Notes: generated by a model from the letters alone, not told the origin. A stretch of DNA of 64,000 nucleotides from Catenuloplanes niger (GCF_031458255.1 NZ_JAVDYC010000001.1:7488501-7552500), one strand, 5' to 3'. Shown: positions 7,971 to 16,368, counted from the stretch's first letter. Made by a program: numbers and translations.

Positions 7971-8690
7971 GTGGCTACCGTCCTTCTCCTTCGTCATGGG
8001 CGGACCACCGCCAACGCCTCCGGCGCGCTCGCCGGCCGTCAGCCCGTCGAGCTCGACGACGCCGGCCGCGCGCAGGCCGCCGCGGTCGGCGCCCGGCTGG
8101 CCGGGCTGCCGCTGGCCGCGGTGGTCTGCAGCCCGCTGCTGCGCTGCCGGCAGACGCTGTCGCTCGCGCTGCCGGACGTGCTGCCGCAGCTGGAGGACGG
8201 CATCGTCGAGTGCGACTACGGCTCCTGGGAGGGCCAGGAGCTGAAGAAACTGGCCAAGGATCCGCTGTGGCCGGTGGTGCAGCAGCACCCGAGCGCGGCC
8301 GTGTTCCCCGGCGGCGAGGCGATGGCCACGATGGCGTCCCGAGCCGTCTCCGCGATCCGCCGCTGGGACGAGAAGATCACCGCAGAGCACGGCCCGGAGG
8401 CGGTCTGGCTGGCCTGCAGCCACGGCGATGTGATCAAGGCGATCGCGGCGGACGCGCTCGGCCTGCACCTGGACCAGTTCCAGCGGATCGTGGCCGACCC
8501 GGCGTCGGTGACCGCGATCCGCTACACCGCGACCCGCCCGTTCGTGCTGCGCTCCAACGACACCGGCGGCAACCTGGCCTCGCTCGTCCCGCCGCCGCCG
8601 GTGAAGAAGCGCCGGTCCCGGCGCGCCGTGGCACCCGCGGAGTCGGACGCCGCGGTGGGCGGCGGCGCCGGCGGCGGCCAGCTGCCCTGA
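7971..8690 (+). CDS. Histidine phosphatase family protein (MSMEG_4193 type)
   Basis: 239 residues. The RHGRT catalytic motif is at residues 8-12 (VATVLLLRHGRT) and the second histidine is in ACSHGDVIKA. The middle part (DGIVECDYGSWEG) is typical of the phosphoglycerate-mutase-like superfamily. The Lys/Arg-rich C-terminal tail (VKKRRSRRAV) may be flexible. In other actinobacteria this gene lies beside the DUF3090 and SCO1664-like genes; here a decayed SDR/LysR pair separates them. The substrate is unknown. The stop codon lies inside the first, degenerate unit of a 33-bp tandem array. Confidence 0.88.
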   Translation: MATVLLLRHGRTTANASGALAGRQPVELDDAGRAQAAAVGARLAGLPLAAVVCSPLLRCRQTLSLALPDVLPQLEDGIVECDYGSWEGQELKKLAKDPLWPVVQQHPSAAVFPGGEAMATMASRAVSAIRRWDEKITAEHGPEAVWLACSHGDVIKAIAADALGLHLDQFQRIVADPASVTAIRYTATRPFVLRSNDTGGNLASLVPPPPVKKRRSRRAVAPAESDAAVGGGAGGGQLP

Positions 8691-8790
8691 CCCGCGTGCG
8701 GTCCGGCCGTGGCCGGTTGCCCTGAAGGACGCCGTCCGGCCGTGGCCGGTTGCCCTGAACGACGCGGTCCGGCCGTGGCCGGCCCTGAAC
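8666..8790. repeat. 33-bp tandem repeats including a stop codon
   Basis: Two near-identical 33-bp units (8701-8733, 8734-8766) and a shortened third (8767-8790) each contain TGCCCTGA. A degenerate upstream unit (8666-8698) is the 3' end of the phosphatase gene itself, with its TGA at 8688-8690 in the same register. The array therefore looks like tandem duplication of the gene's own end. Confidence 0.8.
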
Positions 8791-8839
8791 CGGCCGGTCC
8801 GGCGGGCCGCCCACCGGCCGGCCCGCCCGGCCCGCCCGC

Positions 8840-9235
8840 TCAGAGCTGCGAGAGGCCGCCGTCGACGGGCAGCTCGGCGCCGGTGGTGAAGGTGGCGTCG
8901 AAGGCCAGGAACGCGATCGCGCGGGCCGCCTCGTCCGGCCGGCCGAGACGGCCGAACGGCACGAAGCCGCCGATCGCGGCGTTCACGACCAGCGCGTCCA
9001 GCGTGCCGAACCCGTCCGCCACCCGGCCGGCCAGCGCCTCGACGCCGGCCATCCAGCCGGAGTCGTTGCGCACCGCGGTCACGGTGCCGTCCAGTCCGGC
9101 CGCGTCGAGCGTCGCCTGCGTCCGGCCGGTGCTGATGACCCGGGCGCCCGCGCCGGCCAGGAGCCGCGCGGTGGCCAGACCGATCCCGCTGCCGCCGCCG
9201 GTGACCACCACATGCTTCCCGTCGTACCTGCTCAT
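8840..9235 (-). pseudogene. Internally deleted short-chain dehydrogenase (SDR)
   Basis: 131 residues against the usual 240-250. The N-terminal Rossmann part is intact: TGGGSGIG at residues 12-19 and VNAAIGG in the NNAG position near residue 85. The C-terminal part is also present ([13 protein letters not shown], then AELPVDGG). After residue 94 the sequence jumps from the beta-4 region to the beta-6/alpha-F region, so about 110 residues are missing, including the catalytic Ser and YxxxK. The frame is kept across the join (around 8953). The start has an AAAGG site. It cannot be an active dehydrogenase as written. Confidence 0.8.
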
Positions 9236-9270
9236 CTGCGTTGCCTTTCGAGTGCGGAACGACAGGATCG

Positions 9271-9513
9271 ATTCAACGTCCGGCGCGGGCGCGGGCGCTG
9301 GAGCTGGTCGCGGACGGCCGCGCGCTGCTGGTGGTGCCGGCCGGTGACCGCCGCGTGACGCTGCACCCGGAGCTGACCGCCGTGCCGATCGGCGACGCGC
9401 CGCCCTGCCGGGTGGTGGTCGTCACGCGCGGCGCGGACCGCGATCCGCTCGTCGAGGCGTTCCGCGAGTCCGCGCTGGCGTGTCTCGCCGCTCCGGTTCC
9501 GCGCCCGGAGTGA
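9271..9513 (+). pseudogene. C-terminal remnant of a LysR-type regulator
   Basis: About 80 residues ([17 protein letters not shown], then [20 protein letters not shown]) resemble the end of a LysR effector domain. The DNA-binding domain and most of the effector domain are absent. It points away from the SDR gene, the usual divergent regulator/SDR layout, so both genes seem to have lost pieces. An open frame starts at ATG 9241 but its first ~10 residues look unrelated. Assignment rests on pattern recognition only. Confidence 0.5.
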
Positions 9514-9629
9514 TCACGGCCACGGGTACGCCGGGCGGTCCTCCGTAAACGGCGCGGAATGCCCGGAATCCGCCGATCGGTTCGGTCTTATTCGGCCCTG
9601 TGCGCTACGCGCGTGACCGTTCGGGCGGA

Positions 9630-9635
9630 TAGGGT
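9630..9635 (+). promoter_or_regulatory. -10 box for DUF3090 gene
   Basis: TAGGGT ends 7 nt before ATG 9643; a leaderless mRNA is predicted. Confidence 0.5.
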
Positions 9636-9642
9636 TCTCCGT

Positions 9643-10218
9643 ATGACCCACCAGGTGCATGCGTTCGAACCGCCGGATCGGTTCGTCGCCGGGACTGTGG
9701 GGACGCCGGGGGACCGGACGTTCTTCCTCCAGGCCCGCGGTGGCGGTCGCGTGGTCAGCGTGGCGCTGGAGAAGGTCCAGGTGTCCCTGCTCGCCGAGAA
9801 GCTCGAGGAGCTGCTCGCCGAGGCGCACCGTCGCTTCGGCGTCGACCTGCCCGTGCTCGCCACCGCCGGCGACCCGGACAACGACCCGCTGGACACCCCG
9901 GTCGACGAGGAGTTCCGGGTCGGCACGCTGGGCCTCGCGTTCGACGTGGACACCGCCACCGTGATCATCGAGGCGATCGCGGCCGGTGAGGGCGAGCAGG
10001 AGCTGATCGGCGACGACGACGACGCGGACGACGAGGCCGAGGAGCCCGACGACGACCTCGACCGGCTCCGCGTCCGGCTCACGCCGGAGGCGACCCGCGC
10101 GTTCATCGACCGGGCCCGCCGCGTGCTCTCCGCCGGCCGGCCGCCGTGCCCGCTGTGCGGCCAGCCGCTCGACCCGAAGGGTCACCTCTGCCCGCGCCAC
10201 AACGGCTACCACCGCTGA
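9643..10218 (+). CDS. DUF3090 family protein
   Basis: 191 residues beginning MTHQVHAFEPPDRFVAGTVG, characteristic of actinobacterial DUF3090. A very acidic stretch (DDDDADDEAEEPDDD) lies near residues 123-140. The C-terminus carries a likely zinc site with CPLCGQ, CPRH and a final NGYHR. The function is unknown. Its conserved neighbours, here and in other actinobacteria, are a histidine phosphatase and an SCO1664-like protein. Start ATG 9643 is backed by the -10 box; the next gene begins 12 bp after the stop. Confidence 0.88.
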   Translation: MTHQVHAFEPPDRFVAGTVGTPGDRTFFLQARGGGRVVSVALEKVQVSLLAEKLEELLAEAHRRFGVDLPVLATAGDPDNDPLDTPVDEEFRVGTLGLAFDVDTATVIIEAIAAGEGEQELIGDDDDADDEAEEPDDDLDRLRVRLTPEATRAFIDRARRVLSAGRPPCPLCGQPLDPKGHLCPRHNGYHR

Positions 10219-10230
10219 CCGGGCCGTTGC

Positions 10231-11064
10231 GTGACGTCCACTGAGATCGACCGCGTACTCGACGAGCCGGACGCGCTCCGGTTGCTGCGCCGCGGTGAAC
10301 TGGAGCTCGAGGGTCGCCTGGTCGACGCCTCCAACACCACGCTGCGCGCATTCGTGACGCTCGACGGCGTCACCCGCCGCTGCGTCTACAAGCCGGTGCG
10401 CGGCGAACGGCCGCTCTGGGACTTCCCGGACGGCACCCTCGCGGGCCGCGAGGTCTCGGCCTACCTGGTCTCGTCCTGGATGGCCGAGCGGGACCCGGGC
10501 TTCGCGCTGATCCCGCCGACCATATTGCGCGACGGCCCGCTCGGCCCCGGCGCCTGCCAGCTGTGGATCGACGAGCAGGAGGACGCCGAGCAGGTGGTCG
10601 GCTTCATCCCGATGTGGGAGCTGCCGTCCGGCTGGTTCCGGGTGGCGTCCGCCGAGGACGACGACGGCGAGCGGTACGCGCTGGCGCACGCGGACGACGA
10701 GCGGCTGGCCCGGCTCGCCGTGCTGGACGCGGTGCTCAACAACGCGGACCGCAAGGGCGGTCACGTGCTGCTCGGCCCCGGCGACCGGATCTACGGCGTC
10801 GACCACGGCATCTGCTTCCACGCGGAGGAGAAGCTGCGGACCGTGCTGTGGGGTTGGAGCGGCAAGCGGCTGCCCGACTGGGCGCTGGCCGCGCTGCAGG
10901 AGCTGAGGTCCGGTCTGCGCGGCGACCTCGGCGAGGCGCTCGACGAGCACCTCACCACCGCCGAGGTCGACGCGACCCGCCGCCGTGTCGCCCGCCTGAA
11001 CGCGCGCCGCACGTTCCCCGACCCGCCCGAGGGCTGGCCCGCCGTACCCTGGCCGCCGATCTGA
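10231..11064 (+). CDS. SCO1664-family protein (PI3/4-kinase-like fold)
   Basis: 277 residues from GTG 10231, 12 bp after DUF3090, so translation is probably coupled. The sequence (CVYKPVRGERPLWDFPDGTLAGREVSAY, split here for length) shows a kinase-like Lys and Glu; the catalytic-like blocks are AVLDAVLNNADRKGGH and IYGVDHGICFH. These resemble the HipA/PI3-kinase-like fold. No biochemical role is established. It belongs to the conserved phosphatase-DUF3090-SCO1664-mshC neighbourhood. Confidence 0.85.
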   Translation: MTSTEIDRVLDEPDALRLLRRGELELEGRLVDASNTTLRAFVTLDGVTRRCVYKPVRGERPLWDFPDGTLAGREVSAYLVSSWMAERDPGFALIPPTILRDGPLGPGACQLWIDEQEDAEQVVGFIPMWELPSGWFRVASAEDDDGERYALAHADDERLARLAVLDAVLNNADRKGGHVLLGPGDRIYGVDHGICFHAEEKLRTVLWGWSGKRLPDWALAALQELRSGLRGDLGEALDEHLTTAEVDATRRRVARLNARRTFPDPPEGWPAVPWPPI

Positions 11065-11080
11065 GGCACGTCTCACATCC

Positions 11081-11109
11081 CCCGCGGCGCAGAAACACTT
11101 CGCCGCGGG
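11081..11109 (+). terminator. Hairpin after SCO1664-family gene
   Basis: CCCGCGGCG (11081-11089) pairs perfectly with CGCCGCGGG (11101-11109) across an 11-nt loop, followed by CCCCTTGT. Confidence 0.5.
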
Positions 11110-11162
11110 CCCCTTGTCGGTGAGACCGCCCGACCCCGGGCGGGCGACGAGGGGAGACACCC

Positions 11163-11738
11163 GTGCGGATGCTCGCCGGTGGAGCCGCCGGTGCGGCGCT
11201 GTTCATCGCGCTGTTCCTGCTGAACGACCTGATCAAGCCGGACTACGACCCGGTACGCGACGCGGTCAGCGAGGCGGCGATCGGGCCGGGCGGCTGGCTC
11301 CAGAGCGCCAACTTCGTCGTCTCCGGGCTGCTGATCGCGGCGTCCTCGGCCGCGCTGTCCCGGACGTCGACGCGCTGGACCGGCCGGCTGGTCGCGCTCA
11401 CCGGCGCCGGGCTCGCGCTGGCCGGCGTCGTCCCGACCGACCCCGTGCCGGCCGCCGTGATGACCTGGCCCGGCCTGATCCACACCGTCGCCGGCACGGT
11501 GAGCTCCGTGGCCCTGATCGCGGCCTGCTTCACGGCCGCCCGGTGGCGCCCGGGCCGGTCCTGGCGCCGGTACTGCCTGACGGTCGGCGTCGCCGTGCCC
11601 CTCGTCTTCCTGGCCGGCGTCGCGTTCCCGGACACGCTGGGTATCTGGCAGCGCCTGACCGACGTGCTGGGCTGGACCTGGCTGATCGCGCTGGAACTGC
11701 GGGCGCTGCGCTCCTCCGCCGTGCGGCTGAGCGCTTGA
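11163..11738 (+). CDS. DUF998 family membrane protein
   Basis: 191 residues with about six hydrophobic segments (for example AGAALFIALFLLND at the N-terminus and ALTGAGLALAGVVPTD in the middle). The PDYDPVRDAVSEAAIGPGG motif after the first helix is typical of DUF998 integral membrane proteins. The role is unknown. GTG 11163 has a GAGGGGAG site about 6 nt upstream. It sits between the SCO1664-like gene and mshC, where other actinobacteria often have no gene, so it looks like an insertion into the conserved block. Confidence 0.8.
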   Translation: MRMLAGGAAGAALFIALFLLNDLIKPDYDPVRDAVSEAAIGPGGWLQSANFVVSGLLIAASSAALSRTSTRWTGRLVALTGAGLALAGVVPTDPVPAAVMTWPGLIHTVAGTVSSVALIAACFTAARWRPGRSWRRYCLTVGVAVPLVFLAGVAFPDTLGIWQRLTDVLGWTWLIALELRALRSSAVRLSA

Positions 11739-11776
11739 TCACCCGGTGGTATGGACCGAACGCGCACCCCGGTCGT

Positions 11777-11782
11777 TAGGCT
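11777..11782 (+). promoter_or_regulatory. -10 box for mshC
   Basis: TAGGCT ends 6 nt before ATG 11789. mshC therefore has its own promoter and a probably leaderless mRNA. Confidence 0.5.
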
Positions 11783-11788
11783 TGCGCC

Positions 11789-13033
11789 ATGGATCCATGG
11801 ACCGGGCACGAGGTGCCGGGGCTGCCGGGTGACGGGCGGCCGCTGAGCTTGTACGACGCGTCCCGGCAGGGCGTCTTTCCGGTGACGGCGTCCGGCGAGC
11901 CCGCGTCGATGTACGTCTGCGGCATCACCCCCTACGACGCGACCCACCTCGGGCACGCGGCGACGATGATCGCGTTCGACCTGGTCAACCGCGCGTGGCG
12001 GGACGCCGGCCGGGACGTGAACTACGTGCAGAACGTGACGGACATCGACGACCCGCTGCTGGAGCGCGCGGAGCGCGACGGTGAGGACTGGGTGGTGCTC
12101 GCGATGCGGGAGACCGCGCTGTTCCGCGAGGACATGGAGGCGCTGCGGATCATTCCGCCGCGGCACTACGTGGGCGCGGTCGAGTCGATCCCGGAGATCG
12201 CCTCGAAGGTCTCCGGCCTGCTGGCCGAGGGCGCGGCGTACCGGCTGGCGGACGGCACCGGCGACGTGTACTTCGACATCGCGGCCGCGGCGCCCCGGTT
12301 CGGCTACGAGTCGCGGCTGACCCGGGACGAGATGCTCCCGCTGTTCGCCGAGCGCGGCGGTGACCCGCAGCGCGAGGGGAAGAAGGACCCGCTCGACCCG
12401 CTGCTGTGGCGCGGCACCCGCGAGGGCGAGCCGGCCTGGGACGGCGGCGTGCTCGGCCCCGGCCGGCCCGGCTGGCACATCGAGTGCGCCGTGATCGCGC
12501 TCGGCCTGCTCGGCGACCGGATCGACGTGCAGGGCGGCGGCAACGACCTGATCTTCCCGCACCACGAGTGCTCCGCCGCGCACGCGGAGCGGCTGACCGG
12601 GGTGGAACCGTTCGCCGGTCATTACACGCACGCCGGCATGATCGGCCTGAACGGCGAGAAGATGTCGAAGTCGCGGGGGAACCTGGTCTTCGTCTCCCGG
12701 CTGCGCGCCGACCACGTCGACCCGATGGCGATCCGGCTCGCGCTGATGGCCGACCACTACCGGTCCGACCGGCAGTGGACCGACGACCTGCTGAAGACCG
12801 CGCAGCAGCGGCTGGCCCGGTGGCGCGAGGCGGTCACGCTGACCGGCGGCCCGTCCGGCGCCGCGCTGCTGGACGCCGTGCGCGCCCGGGTCACCGACGA
12901 CCTGGACACGGCCGGTGCGCTGGCCGCGGTGGACGAGTGGGCGGCGGCCGCGCTGCACGGCGACCGTACCGACGCCGAGGCCCCGCGCCTGGTCACGGAG
13001 ACCGTGGACGCGCTGCTCGGCGTGCGTCTCTGA
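11789..13033 (+). CDS. mshC: Mycothiol ligase MshC (Cys:GlcN-Ins ligase)
   Basis: 414 residues, the normal length. The enzyme joins L-cysteine to GlcN-Ins with ATP, the third step of mycothiol synthesis in the cytosol. It is a class I cysteinyl-tRNA-synthetase homologue: the HIGH-like motif is in [15 protein letters not shown], the zinc/Cys-binding parts include MYVCGITPY and WHIECAVIA, and the signature KMSKSRGN is present near residue 290. The C-terminal tRNA-binding extension of CysRS is replaced by a short helical domain. The gene ends in a strong terminator shared with the convergent GntR gene. mshA, mshB and mshD are not in the window. Confidence 0.95.
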   Translation: MDPWTGHEVPGLPGDGRPLSLYDASRQGVFPVTASGEPASMYVCGITPYDATHLGHAATMIAFDLVNRAWRDAGRDVNYVQNVTDIDDPLLERAERDGEDWVVLAMRETALFREDMEALRIIPPRHYVGAVESIPEIASKVSGLLAEGAAYRLADGTGDVYFDIAAAAPRFGYESRLTRDEMLPLFAERGGDPQREGKKDPLDPLLWRGTREGEPAWDGGVLGPGRPGWHIECAVIALGLLGDRIDVQGGGNDLIFPHHECSAAHAERLTGVEPFAGHYTHAGMIGLNGEKMSKSRGNLVFVSRLRADHVDPMAIRLALMADHYRSDRQWTDDLLKTAQQRLARWREAVTLTGGPSGAALLDAVRARVTDDLDTAGALAAVDEWAAAALHGDRTDAEAPRLVTETVDALLGVRL

Positions 13034-13046
13034 CGTACCGCGAACC

Positions 13047-13074
13047 GGCCGCGCCCGTACCCACGGGCGCGGCC
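13047..13074. terminator. Bidirectional hairpin between mshC and gntR
   Basis: GGCCGCGCCCGT (13047-13058) and ACGGGCGCGGCC (13063-13074) form a perfect 12-bp stem with loop ACCC between convergent genes. Confidence 0.75.
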
Positions 13075-13084
13075 TCGCGGGGAC

Positions 13085-13879
13085 CTACGCCAGGGCGAGT
13101 CCCGGATCCGGGTCGGGGTCCGGTGCCGGTCCCGGGATCGTGTACTCCTCGGTCAGCGTGGTCTGCGGTCCCGGCCAGGTCGCCTGGGACACCTCGATCG
13201 GCTTGTGCGCCGGGTCGAACGCCACGTGCAGCAGGTGCAGCACCGGCGTGTCCGGCCGGATCTGCAGGATCATCGCCTCCTCGCGGGACGGCTGCCGCGC
13301 GCTGATCACGTCGCTGGCCGACGCGTACCGCCGGCCGATGACCTCCTCGGCCTCCTGGTAGAGCGGCCGGCCGAACGCCTCCATCCGCTCCAGGCTGGTG
13401 CCGGCCGCGTCCTGCGGCCGGAACCACGCGGCGCCCACCTCGACCGGCGCGTCGTCGACCCGCACCAGGTGCCGCCGGACGATCAGGTCGGCGCCGTCCT
13501 GCACGCCGAACGCGTCCGCCACCTCGGCCGGCGCCGGCGCCCGGGTCACCTCGATCAGCTGCTGCCGGTACCGGGCCGCGAGGTCCGCGTGGTAACCGCG
13601 ATGCCCGCCGTAGCGCCCGCGGGAGAGCCGGTTGAGACGCCGTTTCGTTCCCCGCACGTACGTCCCCGAGCCCGGCTTGGTGATCAGCATGCCCTCGACG
13701 CGCAGCTGGTCGATCGCCCGCTGCACGGTCTGCTTCGCCACGCCGTACTGCTCGGCGATCCCCGGGATCGACGGCAGGCGCTCGCCCGGCTGCCAGTCAC
13801 CCCGCCGGATCTGCGCCCTCAGCTGGTCGGCGATCTGCCGGTGCGGGAACTCGGCGGCGCCGGGATTGATCTGGGCCAT
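13085..13879 (-). CDS. GntR-family regulator with UTRA domain
   Basis: 264 residues. Residues ~10-75 form the winged HTH (HRQIADQLRAQIRRGDWQPGERLPSI, abbreviated to its outline here). The UTRA ligand-binding domain follows (YASASDVISARQPSREEA, MILQIRPDTPVLHLLHVA). The C-terminal ~25 residues are Pro/Asp-rich. HutC/FadR-type GntR repressors of this type leave DNA when a ligand binds UTRA. The promoter region has the CTAGG-tt-CCTAG inverted repeat that may be its own operator. No metabolic operon adjoins, so the ligand is unknown. Confidence 0.88.
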   Translation of the reverse strand: MAQINPGAAEFPHRQIADQLRAQIRRGDWQPGERLPSIPGIAEQYGVAKQTVQRAIDQLRVEGMLITKPGSGTYVRGTKRRLNRLSRGRYGGHRGYHADLAARYRQQLIEVTRAPAPAEVADAFGVQDGADLIVRRHLVRVDDAPVEVGAAWFRPQDAAGTSLERMEAFGRPLYQEAEEVIGRRYASASDVISARQPSREEAMILQIRPDTPVLHLLHVAFDPAHKPIEVSQATWPGPQTTLTEEYTIPGPAPDPDPDPGLALA

Positions 13880-13894
13880 GCGACCTGCCCTTCG

Positions 13895-13913
13895 CTAGCG
13901 GCTAGGTTCCTAG
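13895..13913. promoter_or_regulatory. CTAG-rich inverted repeat, candidate GntR operator
   Basis: CTAGCGGCTAG (13895-13905) overlaps CTAGGTTCCTAG (13902-13913), a perfect 5+2+5 inverted repeat, 16-34 nt upstream of the GntR start at 13879. CTAG is rare in such GC-rich DNA. An autoregulatory role is inferred. Confidence 0.4.
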
Positions 13914-14060
13914 GATGCCGTACGCACCCGGGCGGGCGCCACCCCGACACGCTCGGTAGGGCCCCGGGCGCCGGTTTCGTGATCGTGCCGCTCCGCGCGG
14001 GGCCCGACCCGGAAGGCGTCACGGGTCCGCACGAGGCTCACGGTGGGCGCGGGAACCCAC

Positions 14061-14066
14061 TATGGT
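14061..14066 (+). promoter_or_regulatory. -10 box for TM2 gene
   Basis: TATGGT ends 5 nt before GTG 14072 and 8 nt before ATG 14075; a leaderless start at either is plausible. Confidence 0.4.
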
Positions 14067-14074
14067 TGTCGGTG

Positions 14075-14377
14075 ATGCTGCCGGAGTGGGAACGGCTGAG
14101 GATCACGCGAGCCGAGGCGGAGTACGCGTCGGTGGCGAAGGACGCCCGCGTCGCGTTCGCGCTGTGGGTCGTCACCGGCGTCTTCGGCGGCCACCGCTTC
14201 TACCTAGGCGACACCGCGCAGTCGGCCGCGATGCTGTTCACGCTGGGCGGGCTCGGCGTCTGGACGCTGGCCGACGTCTTCTTCATCCGGCGCCGGGTGC
14301 GCACGGTCAACGCCCGCCGCCGCGCGACGATCATGGCCCGCCACGGCATCGTCGAACCGGAGCCGGTCAACCCCTGA
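14075..14377 (+). CDS. TM2 domain-containing protein
   Basis: 100 residues. After a ~25-residue basic/acidic head come two transmembrane helices (VAFALWVVTGVFGGHRFYLG and MLFTLGGLGVWTLADVFFI) joined by the short GGHRFYLGD loop, the classic TM2 signature. The tail is Arg-rich and cytosolic. The function is unknown; TM2 proteins are small membrane proteins found in many bacteria. ATG 14075 or GTG 14072 could be the start. Confidence 0.8.
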   Translation: MLPEWERLRITRAEAEYASVAKDARVAFALWVVTGVFGGHRFYLGDTAQSAAMLFTLGGLGVWTLADVFFIRRRVRTVNARRRATIMARHGIVEPEPVNP

Positions 14378-14562
14378 GCCCGGCGGCTCCGCCTCCACCC
14401 GTTCCCGGCGGGTCCGGGTCCGCACGCGATCACGCTGGCGTTCCTGGGCGTGGCCGCCGGCGCGACCGCACCGGCCGGCCTCCCGGCGCGACTCGCCCGT
14501 GACCGGGCCGCCACTGCGCGGCGGGTGCCGCGACTGCCGTTCGTTTGCGGTTCGGGTTTCAC

Positions 14563-14612
14563 GATCAGGGCCGTCCCGTACGTCACGGATGACGTGCGGA
14601 ACGGCCCTGATC
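14563..14612. terminator. Long bidirectional hairpin between TM2 and PAC2 genes
   Basis: A 23-nt left arm (14563-14585, begins GATCAGGGCCGT) pairs with 14590-14612 (ends ACGGCCCTGATC), with two mismatches that would be wobble pairs on one strand and a CGGA loop. It lies between convergent genes. The rest of the 283-bp gap holds nothing else recognisable. Confidence 0.75.
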
Positions 14613-14660
14613 ACGAGGTGCCGGACCCGGCCGGCCCGGCTGTTGTTCGGGGCGACCCGG

Positions 14661-15530
14661 TTACCAGGAACCGGCCGTGGGGCCGGTGGACCCGCCGCGG
14701 CGGCGGAGGTACTTCTCGAACTCCTTGGCGATCTCGTCGCCGGACAGCGGCTGGATGCCGGCGTCCTGGGAGCGTTCCTCCAGCTCCCGCACGTACTCGC
14801 CGAGCTCCGAGTCCTGCTCGGCGGCGGCGCGGACGCGCTCCTCCCACTCCGCGGTCTCCTCCTCGAGGTCCGCGGTCGGGACCGGGATGTCGAGCACGTC
14901 CTCGATGCGGTGCAGCAGCGCGAGCGTCGCCTTCGGGCAGGGCGGATTGTTCGCGTAGTGCGGCACGTGCACCCAGAACGAGACCGCCTCCAGGTCGGCC
15001 CGGGTGGCCGCGTCGTGCAGCACGCCGACGATCCCGGTCGGCCCGTCGTAGCGGGTCGGGACCAGCTTGTACCGCTCGGCCGCGCCGATCTCGGTGGCGC
15101 CGCCGCTGATCGGCAGGGGCCGCGAGTACGGCACGTCGGCCAGCAGCGCACCCAGCAGGACCACCTTGGTGATCTCCATGCTGTGGCAGACCTCGAGGAT
15201 CTGCTCGCAGAACGTGCGCCAGCGCATGCTCGGCTCGATGCCGCGGATCAGCACCACGTCGCGCTCGGCACCGGGCGGGCTGGCCACCATGAACCTGGTG
15301 CTGGGCCACTCGATGCTGCGCGTCTCGCCCTCGGTCATCGTCACCGTCGGGCGGCTGACCTGGAAGTCGTAGAACTCCTCCGGGTCAAGCTCGGTGACCT
15401 TGCGTGCGTCCCACACCTGTTCCAGGTGCTCGACGGCGGCAGTCGACGCGTCGGCCGCGTCGTTCCACCCCTCGAAAGCCACGACCGCCACCGGGGATCG
15501 CAGCATGGGCAGCCCGTCGAACTCCGTCAC
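14661..15530 (-). CDS. PAC2 family protein
   Basis: 289 residues. The PAC2 (proteasome assembly chaperone 2-like) fold is recognised by VAVVAFEGWNDAADASTAAVEHL near the N-terminus, ERDVVLIRGIEPSMRW, and the LGALLADVPYSRPLP block; each quoted part is a fragment. The C-terminal helical tail ends in a Gly-rich segment. Homologues (for example Rv2125 in mycobacteria) are conserved across actinobacteria; despite the name, a role in assembling the bacterial 20S core is unproven. GTG 15530 has AAAGGG 7 nt upstream. The HAD gene lies 127 bp upstream on the same strand. Confidence 0.88.
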   Translation of the reverse strand: MTEFDGLPMLRSPVAVVAFEGWNDAADASTAAVEHLEQVWDARKVTELDPEEFYDFQVSRPTVTMTEGETRSIEWPSTRFMVASPPGAERDVVLIRGIEPSMRWRTFCEQILEVCHSMEITKVVLLGALLADVPYSRPLPISGGATEIGAAERYKLVPTRYDGPTGIVGVLHDAATRADLEAVSFWVHVPHYANNPPCPKATLALLHRIEDVLDIPVPTADLEEETAEWEERVRAAAEQDSELGEYVRELEERSQDAGIQPLSGDEIAKEFEKYLRRRGGSTGPTAGSW

Positions 15531-15619
15531 GCCATCACCCTTTCCATGCTCACCCCAAGCAGCCTACGTCCCGCCGCCGAAACTGGCTTGTCGGCCGCGC
15601 CGCCGGGGACGGACCGGGC

Positions 15620-15635
15620 GCATTGCGTACAATGC
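15620..15635. promoter_or_regulatory. Inverted repeat upstream of PAC2 gene
   Basis: GCATTG-CGTA-CAATGC is a perfect 6+4+6 inverted repeat in a locally AT-rich stretch between the HAD stop and the PAC2 start. It could be an operator or weak terminator. Confidence 0.3.
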
Positions 15636-15657
15636 CGCAATTGGCCTTTATGGACCT

Positions 15658-16368
15658 TTAGGCTTTCGAGGGTACGAGCAGCGTGGCGAGGTGCGGGACG
15701 TCGACGTCGTCGAGTGAGCTGCGGAGGTGGATGCCGGTCTCGCCGTGCAGGTGGCTGAGGTCGAGCTCGCAGGGCACGGCGAGGACGGTGGCGCCGGCCG
15801 CGCGGGCGGAGGCGATGCCGGCGGGGGAGTCCTCGATCGCGACGCACGCGGTGACGTCGACGCCGAGCGCGTCCGCGGCCATCCGGTACGGTGCCGGGTC
15901 CGGCTTGTTCGCCGTGACCTCGTCACCGCAGATCACCACGTCGAACGAGTCGCGGCCGAGCGTGTCCAGCGCGACCTCGACCAGGCGGCGGCTGGTCGAC
16001 GTGACCAGCGCGGTGGGGATGCCGGCGGCGCGGACCGCGGCCAGCAGCACCATCGCGCCGGGGCGCCAGACCAGGCCGGACGTGAACAGGTCGGCGACGC
16101 GGTCCTCCAGCTCGCGAACCCCGGCTTCCGGGTCGCGCCAGGACTGGCCGAGGTCCTCGTGCATGATCCGCATCGACTCGGCCATGGCGGCGCCCACCAT
16201 CGCGGCGCGGGCCTGCTCGGAGACCTCGCCACCGTAGGAGCGGCCCAGCTCCATGATCGCGATCTCCCAGACCTTCTCACTGTCGATCAGGGTGCCGTCC
16301 ATGTCGAAGAGCACGGCGGCCGGGCGGAGGACGGCAGGGGACTGGGTCTCGGTGCGCAAGTCACTCAC
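15658..16368 (-). CDS. HAD-family hydrolase (phosphoglucomutase/phosphatase-like)
   Basis: 236 residues from GTG 16368. All HAD motifs are present: DMDGTLIDSE (nucleophile and acid/base Asp), VTSTSR (motif II), NKPDPAPY (motif III Lys) and AIEDSPAGI (motif IV). The helical cap at residues ~35-100 is the subfamily I type seen in beta-phosphoglucomutase and sugar phosphatases. The substrate is unknown. In other actinobacteria a HAD gene is a regular neighbour of the PAC2 and mshC genes. Confidence 0.88.
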   Translation of the reverse strand: MSDLRTETQSPAVLRPAAVLFDMDGTLIDSEKVWEIAIMELGRSYGGEVSEQARAAMVGAAMAESMRIMHEDLGQSWRDPEAGVRELEDRVADLFTSGLVWRPGAMVLLAAVRAAGIPTALVTSTSRRLVEVALDTLGRDSFDVVICGDEVTANKPDPAPYRMAADALGVDVTACVAIEDSPAGIASARAAGATVLAVPCELDLSHLHGETGIHLRSSLDDVDVPHLATLLVPSKA

